A stretch of DNA of 24,770 bases, taken from positions 1 to 24,770 of the forward strand of contig CAKMZE010000029.1 in NCBI GenBank assembly GCA_929200295.1, written 5' to 3'. This document shows positions 8,087-15,198 of the stretch, piece after piece. How positions within the stretch are numbered: the stretch's first letter is position 1; each line of letters begins with the position of its first letter. The translations under genes and the position numbers were made by a program. Below the pieces are notes generated by a model. The model had not been told where the DNA came from. It worked only from the letters and a program-made list of their open reading frames with translations, and made no database searches. This DNA is from an uncultured Alphaproteobacteria bacterium. GTDB lineage: Bacteria; Pseudomonadota; Alphaproteobacteria; Rhodobacterales; Rhodobacteraceae.

Positions 8087-8177
8087 TCTGAATTTATTTG
8101 TTTTTGCACCAATAAGCTTACTGATTGTTTACTGATCACATGCATATTCGTCGAAAGAACGAAACGGGTGTGAGACG

Positions 8178-8471
8178 ATGACGATCCCAGTATTACCTGC
8201 GGCGCAGAAAGCGCCATCTTTGCCATTATATGCAGAGCGCGATGCGCGATTGCGTGAAGCGGCCAATCAGCTAGAGGCGACGTTTCTTGCCGAAATGCTG
8301 AAATCGGCAGGGTTTGGCGACCCAAGGGAAAGCTACGGTGGCGGTATCGGAGAAGACCAGTTTTCATCCTTCCTGCGTGATGCGCAGGCAGAAAATATGG
8401 TCAAGGCGGGTGGCATCGGTTTGGCTGAGGCCCTTTTTGAAGCAATGAAAGCACGATTAGATGTCAGCTAA
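8178..8471 (+). CDS. flgJ: Rod-binding (FlgJ N-terminal type) flagellar protein
   Basis: The 97-residue protein matches the rod-binding domain of FlgJ, which caps and assembles the flagellar rod in the periplasm. Visible features are REAANQLEATFLAEMLKSAG near residues 26-45, then the Gly-rich GGGIGEDQFSSFLRDAQAEN and a C-terminal helix with GGIGLAEALFEAM. The muramidase domain of enteric FlgJ is absent. That is normal in alphaproteobacteria, where such short proteins are named FlgJ-like or CheL. The flgN-like gene starts inside its last codons (11-nt overlap), indicating translational coupling. It is transcribed away from fliK. Confidence 0.88.
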   Translation: MTIPVLPAAQKAPSLPLYAERDARLREAANQLEATFLAEMLKSAGFGDPRESYGGGIGEDQFSSFLRDAQAENMVKAGGIGLAEALFEAMKARLDVS

Positions 8472-8805
8472 TACACATGTTGAAATGCTAAGCAGGCTGT
8501 TGATGGATGAACGCGAGGCTTTGTTGGCTGGCGATTATAATGTGATTACGTCGCTTGCTGAAACAAAGGAAAAAATGCTTCAAAGCCTACCTTATGCTGC
8601 GCTATCTGAAAATGCGCTGACCGCTTTGCGCAAGGACATCGCCTATAATCAAACGCTCATCTCTGCGGCGCTTTCAGGCATTGCTGCGGCACGCGACCGA
8701 ATGAAGGCGCTGGCGCAAGTCAAAGATGGATTGAACGTATATAATCAAAACGGCCAGCTTGCGCATGTTTCAGCCAAGCCGCCAGCGGTCGAAAGAAAGG
8801 CATAG
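8461..8805 (+). CDS. flgN: FlgN-like flagellar export chaperone
   Basis: The 114-residue product is predicted to be almost wholly helical, with a heptad-like pattern across LSRLLMDEREALLAGDYN, SLAETKEKMLQSL and a second long helix around 60-90. This is the FlgN type of chaperone, which escorts the hook-filament junction proteins FlgK and FlgL to the export gate. Sequence conservation in this family is weak, so the call rests on the pattern, the length and the position between flgJ and flagellin. It starts within the flgJ-like gene (11-nt overlap). A hairpin follows its stop by 15 nt at 8821-8841. An alternative is a general flagellar helical protein without FlgN function. Confidence 0.7.
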   Translation: MSANTHVEMLSRLLMDEREALLAGDYNVITSLAETKEKMLQSLPYAALSENALTALRKDIAYNQTLISAALSGIAAARDRMKALAQVKDGLNVYNQNGQLAHVSAKPPAVERKA

Positions 8806-8820
8806 AGGGAGTTATCATAA

Positions 8821-8995
8821 AATCCGATATAATTTCGGATTGGGATTAAGGGAATCTTCAGACCAAATCGTACAGACTACCAACATGTCCAGAACGGGAC
8901 ACTTGCCAAGAAGGCGAGTGAGATTTGTCAGAATGGCACACTCATCCGGCAGGTAACGCTGCCGTTTTCAAGTAAATCTGACGCCGAAAGCGTCA
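8821..8995 (+). promoter_or_regulatory. Highly structured flagellin 5' leader
   Basis: Five successive inverted repeats lie between flgN and flagellin: AATCCGA/TCGGATT (8821-8841), TGTCC/GGACA (8886-8901), CTTGCC/GGCGAG with one G-U pair (8902-8918), CGGCAG/CTGCCG followed by TTTT (8947-8968), and TGACGC/GCGTCA (8979-8995). The fourth resembles a small terminator or attenuator. The fifth ends 5 nt before the GAGGA ribosome binding site at 9001-9005. I could not identify a sigma-28 or sigma-54 promoter with confidence. FlbT, encoded downstream, is known in Caulobacter to bind flagellin mRNA leaders, so this is its likely target region here. Confidence 0.5.
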
Positions 8996-9014
8996 TCAAT
9001 GAGGACCATGAATA

Positions 9015-10223
9015 ATGTCCAGTATTCTGACAAACAACAGTGCAATGGTTGCACTGCAAACTCTCAAATCAATCAATAACGATCTCTCGAAAACACAGGC
9101 GATGATTTCAACAGGTAAAGCTGTTGGGAGTGCCCGTGATAATTCGGCTGTTTGGGCGATTTCCAAGGTGATGGAATCGGATGTTAAAGGGTTTAAAGCA
9201 ATTTCAGACAGCTTGAACTTAGGTAGTTCAACAGTTGCAGTTGCCCGGAACGCATCTGAAAAAGTCACCGACCTTCTGACTGATATCAAAGCCAAGGTTG
9301 TTGCCGCGCAAGAGGAAAACGTTGACCGTAGCAAAATCCAATCTGACATTGTCGCACTGCGTGAGCAGATCGTCTCTGTTGTTGGTGCTGCGCAGTTTAA
9401 CGGCCTGAACCTTGTCAACGGGTCGGAAACATCTGTCAGCGTTCTATCATCTTTGGATCGTGACAGCAGCGGCGGTGTCTCATCATCTGATATCACCGTG
9501 AATGCACAAGACCTGTCAACGGGTGACTATGCCGCAAAGGCAGTGCTAACAGGGTCAACCAACGCGTCAACCAACGGTGATACGGCTGGATTCCAGCTTG
9601 ATAACGGTGGTGGCACTGGCACAATTACAATTGACGATTCGGTTGATGCCTTTGCTGCGGGTGATTCAATCACAGTCGCAATTGGTGATCAAACGGCGAC
9701 CTATACGGTAACAGCTGATGATGTTGCTGCCACAACAACTGCAGATATCGTAGCGGTTGGCCTGAAAAACGCAGTTGATGCATTGGGCGTTGATGGCCTT
9801 GTTGTTGACTATGATAGTGCGTCTGCGGGCAATCTCGACTTTACGAATAGCAGCACAAATGATGTTGGTGTCAGTGCGCAGTTCTCAAACGCGGGATCTG
9901 GTGGTCTGAGCGCATTATCAGCGATTGATGTGTCTAGCTCTGCGGGTGCATCTGCTGCGTTGGGTAATATCGAAGCGTTGATTGATATCTCAATTGATGC
10001 GGCTGCGGCCTTTGGTTCTGCGCAAGGTCGGATCGATATTCAATCAGACTTTATCAGCAGCCTGAGCGACTCTTTGAAATCAGGTATTGGCACGCTGGTC
10101 GATGCCAATATGGAAGAGGCATCAGCACGTTTGCAGGCCTTGCAAGTGCAACAGCAGCTGGGTGTACAGTCGCTGTCTATCGCAAACCAGGCACCACAAA
10201 CGATCCTATCGCTATTCCGGTAG
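9015..10223 (+). CDS. fliC: Flagellin
   Basis: This is the filament subunit exported through the flagellar type III system. The 402 residues have the usual architecture: a conserved N-terminal D0/D1 coiled coil (SSILTNNSAMVALQTLKSIN, ISTGKAVGSARDNSAVWAIS, about 2-150), a variable Ser/Thr/Asp/Gly-rich surface region (about 150-315) with beta-rich pieces such as GTITIDDSVDAFAAGDSITV, and a conserved C-terminal coiled coil ending SIANQAPQTILSLFR. No cysteine is present, as is common for flagellins. The start has GAGGA 9 nt upstream; an out-of-frame ATG at 9008 is not used. A strong terminator follows. The gene has a long structured leader and is followed by flaF and flbT, its presumed regulators. 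Confidence 0.97.
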   Translation: MSSILTNNSAMVALQTLKSINNDLSKTQAMISTGKAVGSARDNSAVWAISKVMESDVKGFKAISDSLNLGSSTVAVARNASEKVTDLLTDIKAKVVAAQEENVDRSKIQSDIVALREQIVSVVGAAQFNGLNLVNGSETSVSVLSSLDRDSSGGVSSSDITVNAQDLSTGDYAAKAVLTGSTNASTNGDTAGFQLDNGGGTGTITIDDSVDAFAAGDSITVAIGDQTATYTVTADDVAATTTADIVAVGLKNAVDALGVDGLVVDYDSASAGNLDFTNSSTNDVGVSAQFSNAGSGGLSALSAIDVSSSAGASAALGNIEALIDISIDAAAAFGSAQGRIDIQSDFISSLSDSLKSGIGTLVDANMEEASARLQALQVQQQLGVQSLSIANQAPQTILSLFR

Positions 10224-10232
10224 ACCATAACG

Positions 10233-10260
10233 AGGGAGCGCTCGGTTCTGAGCGCTCCTT
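10233..10260 (+). terminator. Flagellin terminator
   Basis: GGAGCGCTC (10235-10243) and GAGCGCTCC (10250-10258) form a perfect 9-bp stem with a GGTTCT loop, extended by A-U and G-U pairs, then TTCATT. It lies 10 bp after the flagellin stop and should leave flagellin largely monocistronic. Confidence 0.8.
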
Positions 10261-10269
10261 CATTCGCAT

Positions 10270-10288
10270 AAAACGGTAAAACCGTTTT
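10270..10288 (+). promoter_or_regulatory. Hairpin in the flaF leader
   Basis: AAAACGGT (10270-10277) and ACCGTTTT (10281-10288) form a perfect 8-bp stem with a 3-nt loop, 10 bp after the flagellin terminator. It could be a second terminator (the T tract is the 3' arm of the stem) or a leader structure for flaF. Confidence 0.45.
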
Positions 10289-10321
10289 CCTATGCAACAT
10301 AGTCCCGGAAGGACCTCCCCC

Positions 10322-10693
10322 GTGAACGCAGCAGAACAAGCTAGGCGCGCCTACGCCCCGACCCAATTCCCTCTCAAATCTGACCGTGCAGTCGAAGCGC
10401 AGCTTTTCGCGCAAGTGACATCGAAATTGCGCAAAGCATCCCAGAAAGATGCGTCATTCCAAGATTTGATTGGCGCTTTGCATGATAACCGCCAGATGTG
10501 GATCACACTGGCCGCAGACCTTGCAGATGATGGAAATAGCCTACCAGACGCCTTGCGCGCGCAGCTTTTCTCTCTGGCGTTATTCACGAATACGCATACT
10601 CAGAAAGTGTTGCGTAAAGAGGAGAGCGCCGCCGCTCTGATCGACATTAACATGTCAATCCTTCGGGGTCTCAATGCGACCGAAGGTGTATAA
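10322..10693 (+). CDS. flaF: Flagellar biosynthesis regulator FlaF
   Basis: FlaF is needed for flagellin production and secretion in alphaproteobacteria and acts opposite to FlbT on flagellin expression. I chose the GTG at 10322 because a GGAAGGA ribosome binding site (10307-10313) lies 8 nt upstream and the product starts, as in the family, with NAAEQARRAY. An ATG at 10292 would add 10 residues and would place this site inside the coding region. The 123 residues contain the typical RAVEAQLFAQVTSKLRKA, ALHDNRQMWITLAADLADDG and NSLPDALRAQLFSLALFTN, and the C-terminal LIDINMSILRGL. Its stop overlaps the flbT start as TAATG. Confidence 0.92.
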   Translation: MNAAEQARRAYAPTQFPLKSDRAVEAQLFAQVTSKLRKASQKDASFQDLIGALHDNRQMWITLAADLADDGNSLPDALRAQLFSLALFTNTHTQKVLRKEESAAALIDINMSILRGLNATEGV

Positions 10694-11100
10694 TGTCTGG
10701 CCTTGTTTTAAAATTGAACCCAAAAGAACGTGTCCTGATTAATGGGGCCGTGATTGAAAATGGCGATCGGCGTAGCAGGCTTTCGATTGTGACGCCGAAT
10801 GTAAATATCTTGCGTCTGCGCGATGCCATCCGCCCGGATGAGGTCACAACACCCGTGCGCCGTGTTTGTTATATCGCGCAGCTGGTTTTGTCGGGCGATG
10901 TCGCTATCAAAGACGCCAAAACTCAGCTGCTCACCGGGATTGAACAACTCTCGCAAGCCTTGCGTGACCCCGATAGCAGAGAGCAGTTGGCCGCCGCGAC
11001 CAAAGCGGTGGGAACCGAGGATATCTACCGCGCTTTAAAAGCCTTGCGTGCGCTGTTGCCCCGTGAAGACCGTCTTTTATCAGGGCCGCCTTTGTCATGA
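10693..11100 (+). CDS. flbT: Flagellin mRNA regulator FlbT
   Basis: FlbT binds flagellin mRNA. In Caulobacter it associates with the 5' leader and promotes decay when the hook is incomplete; in other alphaproteobacteria it can act positively. The 135-residue product has the family's size and N-terminus (SGLVLKLNPKERVLINGAVI), then NGDRRSRLSIVTPNVNILRL and TTPVRRVCYIAQLVLSGD, and a helical tail with DIYRALKALRALLPRED. It overlaps flaF by 1 nt (TAATG) and the following DUF1217 gene by 4 nt (ATGA), so the three are translationally coupled. The structured flagellin leader at 8821-8995 is its probable target. Confidence 0.93.
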   Translation: MSGLVLKLNPKERVLINGAVIENGDRRSRLSIVTPNVNILRLRDAIRPDEVTTPVRRVCYIAQLVLSGDVAIKDAKTQLLTGIEQLSQALRDPDSREQLAAATKAVGTEDIYRALKALRALLPREDRLLSGPPLS

Positions 11101-12581
11101 GCTTTCAACCGATTGTCCCCCTCACAGGATATACCGGGTGGCGGTTTTTGCAGCGCACGATTGAGACGCAACAAACGGCATTTGATCAAAGCCGTCCGAC
11201 CCAAAATGAAACAGATTATTTCCGCGAAAATATCTCAAAGATTGAGACCGCGGATGATCTGATCAACGACCGTCGCTTACTATCCGTGGCGCTTGGCGCA
11301 TTTGGGTTGGATGAAGACCTGAATAATAAATACTTCATCAAAAAGATCCTCGAAGAGGGCACGCTTGGCGGGTCATTGGCGAGCCGTTTGTCTGACAAAC
11401 GCTATGCCGCGCTTTCATCGAGTTTTGGGTTTGGCGTGGGGACCAAACCGCTGACAAACATTTCAAATCTGGTCACTGATTTTAACACACAATTTGAAAG
11501 CCGTGATTTTGCGCGCAAGGCGGGCAGCAGCAGTACAGATCTCAATTTCGCAATGAATGTGACCTCGCAGATTGAGGATATCACCGCGAAGACCACGAAT
11601 AATAATGAACAATGGATCGCCCTGCTTGATAACGCGTCCCTGCGCAATGTCGTCGAAAAGGCGCTGGATATCTCAGCGGATGTCGAAGACCTCTCGCTTT
11701 ATGAGACGATTGAGACTTTTAAACAATCGGCCAAAGATGTCTTTGGCACGGATCAAGTATCCAATCTGGCAGACCCCAAATATCAGGGCAAGGTGACACG
11801 GCTTTTTCTCGATAGTCTTGATGTCACAGTGAACGGTACGGTTGCAGAGTTTAATCGTAATATTACTGGCGATAAGCCTGAGCAGCGTTTTGCCTTGAAT
11901 GTATCGCTGGCGCTTGAGGGGATCGTGGCCTCAACGAGTAGCAATAACGTGCAGTGGCTTTCGGTCATGGATAATAAGCCGCTGCGCCGGGTTGTTGAAA
12001 CCATGCTGGACTTGCCCGGCCAGCTGTCGCAGCTTGAACAAACTGATCAATTGCAAGCCCTGAAAGCGCGCGCCAAACTGGTAACCGGGTCAGAAAATCT
12101 CGAGGATCTGATCAATCCCTTTTTCCAGGAACAAATGACCGCGCAGTTTCTAACGCGCTCAGAAACAATCGTTGATGATATTATTGAAAAGTTCAAAGAC
12201 AAACAGTTTGAGCTCGCTGTAGGGAACGCAAATAATAATTTGCGTCTCGCGCTCAGTGTGTCGTCTGGCTTGGAAGATATCCTTTCAACGGCAAGCAGCG
12301 ATAACGCACGTTGGTTTTCGATCATGGGCAACAAACCGCTGCGCGAGGTGGTGCAAACAGCGCTTGGCCTACCCAGCCAAATTGCAACGCTTGATCTCGA
12401 ACAACAGCTCACCGCGTTCAAAGAGCGCGCAGAGCAGATTTTTGGCACAGACGAGGTCGCCGGCTTTGCAGACCCTGACGTGCAAGAAAAAATGATCCGG
12501 CTGTTTCTAGTACTGTCCGATAGCGCCGCGTCAAATGCGACATCCAGCGCGCAGCTTGCGTTGCAGTTATTGCAGTCCTAG
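11097..12581 (+). CDS. DUF1217 flagellar-locus protein with three C-terminal repeats
   Basis: This DUF1217 protein has no established function. It is coupled to flbT by an ATGA overlap, which suggests a flagellar role. In the N-terminal third, the DUF1217-typical pattern is visible: TADDLINDRRLLSVALGAFG, then FIKKILEEGTLGGSLASRLS and KRYAALSSSFGFG (about 51-113). Three diverged copies of one module of roughly 92 residues follow, at about 148-241, 262-353 and 381-474. Each carries N-N-x-x-W, then N-x-x-L-R-x-V-V, a helix with F/L-K-x-x-A, and a final F-L. From memory, relatives usually have about 200-280 residues and a single module, so 494 residues suggests internal triplication. No signal peptide or membrane segment is visible. 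The gene ends 4 bp from the convergent gnd. Confidence 0.82.
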   Translation: MSFQPIVPLTGYTGWRFLQRTIETQQTAFDQSRPTQNETDYFRENISKIETADDLINDRRLLSVALGAFGLDEDLNNKYFIKKILEEGTLGGSLASRLSDKRYAALSSSFGFGVGTKPLTNISNLVTDFNTQFESRDFARKAGSSSTDLNFAMNVTSQIEDITAKTTNNNEQWIALLDNASLRNVVEKALDISADVEDLSLYETIETFKQSAKDVFGTDQVSNLADPKYQGKVTRLFLDSLDVTVNGTVAEFNRNITGDKPEQRFALNVSLALEGIVASTSSNNVQWLSVMDNKPLRRVVETMLDLPGQLSQLEQTDQLQALKARAKLVTGSENLEDLINPFFQEQMTAQFLTRSETIVDDIIEKFKDKQFELAVGNANNNLRLALSVSSGLEDILSTASSDNARWFSIMGNKPLREVVQTALGLPSQIATLDLEQQLTAFKERAEQIFGTDEVAGFADPDVQEKMIRLFLVLSDSAASNATSSAQLALQLLQS

Positions 12582-12585
12582 CACG

Positions 12586-13992
12586 TTATGTGTCGTCGTC
12601 CCATGGGCCGTGGTGACCTTTGCCGTCCGTATCGAAACGGGCAAACCCGTGCCGTCCGAAAAAGTCGCGCTGCCCTTGGATCATATCGGCTGTGCCGCGC
12701 GCAGTGCGCATCGCATCAAAATAAGCCAACCCAGAGCTCAGCGCCGGGAGCGAGTTACCGCTAAGCGCGCCTGCCGCCACAACATCGCGCAACGATTGCT
12801 GGGTGTCATGCATATGGCTGGCAAAGCTTGGCGCGAACATCAGGTTGCGCTTTGGGTCCTCGCCCAATGCTTTGGCCATATCGTCGAGCATAGCAGAGCG
12901 GATGATGCAGCCCGCGCGCCAATTGCGTGCAATGTCTGGTAGTGGCAGCGACCAGCCGTAGCTGTCAGAGGCCGCAGCGATCATGCCAAAGCCTTGGGCA
13001 TAACAAAGCACTTTACCTGCGATCAAAGCCCGCTCAAGCTGCGCAAGGCTGAGCGTCTCTGGCGCGATCGGCTGCGGCCCTTTCCCAAAGAGCGCCTCAC
13101 CAGAGGCCCGTTCCGCGAGACGCGAAGAGAGGTTGCGCGCAACGACTGCCGCCTCAATCGCGGGGATAGGGGCGGCGAGGTGCTGTGCCTCAATCGCGGT
13201 CCAACGCCCTGTGCCCTTTTGCCCGGCGGCATCGACGATCATTTCAAGCAGTGGTTTGCCGGTTGCAGTGTCTTTTGCCGCGGCAACCTCGGCCGATATC
13301 TCGATCAAATAAGACCGCAGCGGCCCTGTGTTCCATTTTGCAAAGGTGGCACCGATCTCATCATAGGACATGCCCATGCTATCGCGCATGATGCCATAGG
13401 CTTCGGCGATCATTTGCATATCAGCGTATTCGATCCCGTTGTGGACCGCTTTGACGAAATGCCCGGCCCCTTCCTCGCCCATCCATGTGGCACATGGGGT
13501 ATCGCAGAATTTGGCGCTGATTGCTTCTAAGATGGGCGCAACCCGATCCCAATGCGCGCGCGCGCCACCGCCCATGATTGCGGGACCAAACCGCGCGCCT
13601 TCTTCGCCCCCAGATACACCGATGCCCAAGAACGGGCCATCCGCCGCGCGCATGCGGCGGTTGGTATCATGAAAGAGCGCATTGCCAGCATCAATGATCA
13701 GATCATCTGCGTCCAAAAGCGGCCTGAGCGCTGCGATCTGTTGATCAACAGGATCGCCAGCAGGTACCATTAGAATAATCGCGCGCGGCGGGGCGATGGC
13801 AGCGACGAGCTCCTTGAGCGTTTGTGTCGGGGTGATGCGCGGAGCGAGATCACCCGCCTCGTCATGGAACTCTTGCGTGCGGGCCGCGGTGCGGTTCCAT
13901 ACGGCGATGCGGTATCCGTTATCGGCGATGTTTAATGCAAGGGCAGCACCCATCGTTCCAAGACCAATAAGGCCGATCTCTGCATCACTCAT
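12586..13992 (-). CDS. gnd: 6-phosphogluconate dehydrogenase, decarboxylating
   Basis: The enzyme oxidatively decarboxylates 6-phosphogluconate to ribulose-5-phosphate, making NADPH. The 468-residue length is normal for the long form. Seen are the Rossmann loop GLIGLGTMGAALALN (8-22), WNRT (32-35) whose Arg-Thr suits NADP(H), the SGGEEGARFGPAIMGGG substrate region (127-143), and GHFVKAVHNGIEYADMQ with catalytic Lys181 and His184/Asn185. The family signature IVDAAGQKGTGRW and the C-terminal DFFGRHGF also fit. A strong purine-rich ribosome binding site (AAGGGGGG) precedes the ATG. It lies 35 bp downstream of nagA and may be cotranscribed with the amino-sugar genes. Many roseobacters rely on the Entner-Doudoroff route, so gnd placement here is worth noting. 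Confidence 0.96.
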   Translation of the reverse strand: MSDAEIGLIGLGTMGAALALNIADNGYRIAVWNRTAARTQEFHDEAGDLAPRITPTQTLKELVAAIAPPRAIILMVPAGDPVDQQIAALRPLLDADDLIIDAGNALFHDTNRRMRAADGPFLGIGVSGGEEGARFGPAIMGGGARAHWDRVAPILEAISAKFCDTPCATWMGEEGAGHFVKAVHNGIEYADMQMIAEAYGIMRDSMGMSYDEIGATFAKWNTGPLRSYLIEISAEVAAAKDTATGKPLLEMIVDAAGQKGTGRWTAIEAQHLAAPIPAIEAAVVARNLSSRLAERASGEALFGKGPQPIAPETLSLAQLERALIAGKVLCYAQGFGMIAAASDSYGWSLPLPDIARNWRAGCIIRSAMLDDMAKALGEDPKRNLMFAPSFASHMHDTQQSLRDVVAAGALSGNSLPALSSGLAYFDAMRTARGTADMIQGQRDFFGRHGFARFDTDGKGHHGPWDDDT

Positions 13993-14027
13993 ATTTCTTA
14001 TCCCCCCTTACAAAGCCACGCTTTCTG

Positions 14028-15155
14028 TCACTCTTTAGATAGCCCGATCTCGCGATGTATTAAATTCAAATCGTGATCTAGGTTTATCAGATCACTTACC
14101 TTGCGCCCAATCAACTGCATATCGCCCCAAAGCCCCAGAAATTGTGCCGGGTTATGGCGGCACATGCGCAGGGCCTCGCTCAGTTCAACACCGTAGCTGA
14201 CAAGGTTATTGAGCGCATCCAACATCGTGAGATGCGCACCAGCAAGATCCCCGTTTGCATTGATCAACCGCCCGTCTTTCAGATGGATTGCCTGCCCATA
14301 GAGATCAAACTGAGGCGGCCCACCAACCGTTGGCATCGCGTCAGAGACGAGGATCATGCGGTTTTCTGCAGGGCGCGCGCGGATTGCCAATGTTAGCATC
14401 ATGGGGTCCACATGTATCCCGTCAGCAATGATCCCACACCAAGCAGTGCTTGTGATTGCAGCCCCGGTGACCCCCGGCGCGCGGCTTTGCATCTGAGACA
14501 TCGCGTTGAACAAATGGGTAAAACCTGTGGCCCCAGCGGCAAGTGCGTCTTGTGTTTGCGCAGCCGTGGCATCCGTGTGCCCGATAGAAACGATACAGCC
14601 CATATCGCGCAGTGTTGTGATTTGTTCACTGGTGCAGGCCTCGGGGGCGAGGGTAATGAGCGTTGGGATATCATGGTCTCGCAGTTGCTTGACCTGCGCA
14701 AATGTGGCGTCATCTAACGGGCGAATGGCGCTTTTTGCATGGGTGCCGCGCCGGGCGAGGCTGATATGTGGCCCTTCGATATGGATACCCATAATGCCGA
14801 TATCTTTCTGGGCGTTCATGACAGCTGACACAGCAGCCTCTAGCACGTCGGGCTCATCTGAAATCACCGTTGGCATGATCGCGACAGTGCCAAATCGGCG
14901 GTGCGCTGTGGCGATGGTTTCTAAGGCGGCGGGATTTGGCGATGTGTTCAACAACACCCCACCGCCGCCATTGACCTGAATATCAAAGAACCCGGGCATC
15001 AAAATGCCCGTATAATGATGTGTGATGAGATGCGGGGCAGTATCACGCAGCGACGCTAAGGCAACTACATGACCATCCGTGATTTTCACAACCTGTTCAG
15101 ACAGGAGGTTCACACCATCAAAAACACGCTCCGCACTGATCCAATGGGTTGTCAT
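14028..15155 (-). CDS. nagA: N-acetylglucosamine-6-phosphate deacetylase
   Basis: NagA removes acetate from GlcNAc-6-phosphate, giving glucosamine-6-phosphate. The 375-residue protein carries the amidohydrolase pattern in the NagA form: GFFDIQVNGGGG with Gln60 and Asn62 instead of the usual HxH, metal ligands Glu127 (GIHIEGPH), His193 (SIGHTDA) and His214 (GFTHLFNAM), and catalytic Asp272 (ILVSDAMPTVGGP). Replacement of HxH by QxN fits a single-metal enzyme like E. coli NagA. It lies 43 bp after the ROK kinase gene, in the right order for kinase then deacetylase. A short dyad, GTCATC-T-GATGAC (15151-15163), spans its start codon and may limit initiation. No transporter or deaminase gene is in the window. 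Confidence 0.95.
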   Translation of the reverse strand: MTTHWISAERVFDGVNLLSEQVVKITDGHVVALASLRDTAPHLITHHYTGILMPGFFDIQVNGGGGVLLNTSPNPAALETIATAHRRFGTVAIMPTVISDEPDVLEAAVSAVMNAQKDIGIMGIHIEGPHISLARRGTHAKSAIRPLDDATFAQVKQLRDHDIPTLITLAPEACTSEQITTLRDMGCIVSIGHTDATAAQTQDALAAGATGFTHLFNAMSQMQSRAPGVTGAAITSTAWCGIIADGIHVDPMMLTLAIRARPAENRMILVSDAMPTVGGPPQFDLYGQAIHLKDGRLINANGDLAGAHLTMLDALNNLVSYGVELSEALRMCRHNPAQFLGLWGDMQLIGRKVSDLINLDHDLNLIHREIGLSKE

Positions 15156-15198
15156 CTGATGACTTTAGCATCGGCAGTGGTGGGGGCCAAACGCATTT

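Noticed and set aside
8828..8833. Perfect TATAAT as a -10 element for flagellin
   Set aside because: No -35 at suitable spacing, and it forms the loop of a hairpin just after flgN.
8935..8953. Sigma-54 promoter (TGGCACA...) upstream of flagellin
   Set aside because: The required GC element is missing at the fixed spacing from the GG.
8968..8990. Sigma-28 promoter with GCCGAAAG as -10
   Set aside because: The TAAA-like element is only about 6-11 bp away instead of about 15.
9008..9079. A 23-residue out-of-frame open frame starting 7 nt before the flagellin ATG
   Set aside because: Its ATG is 2 nt from the GAGGA sequence, too close for normal initiation, and it resembles nothing known.
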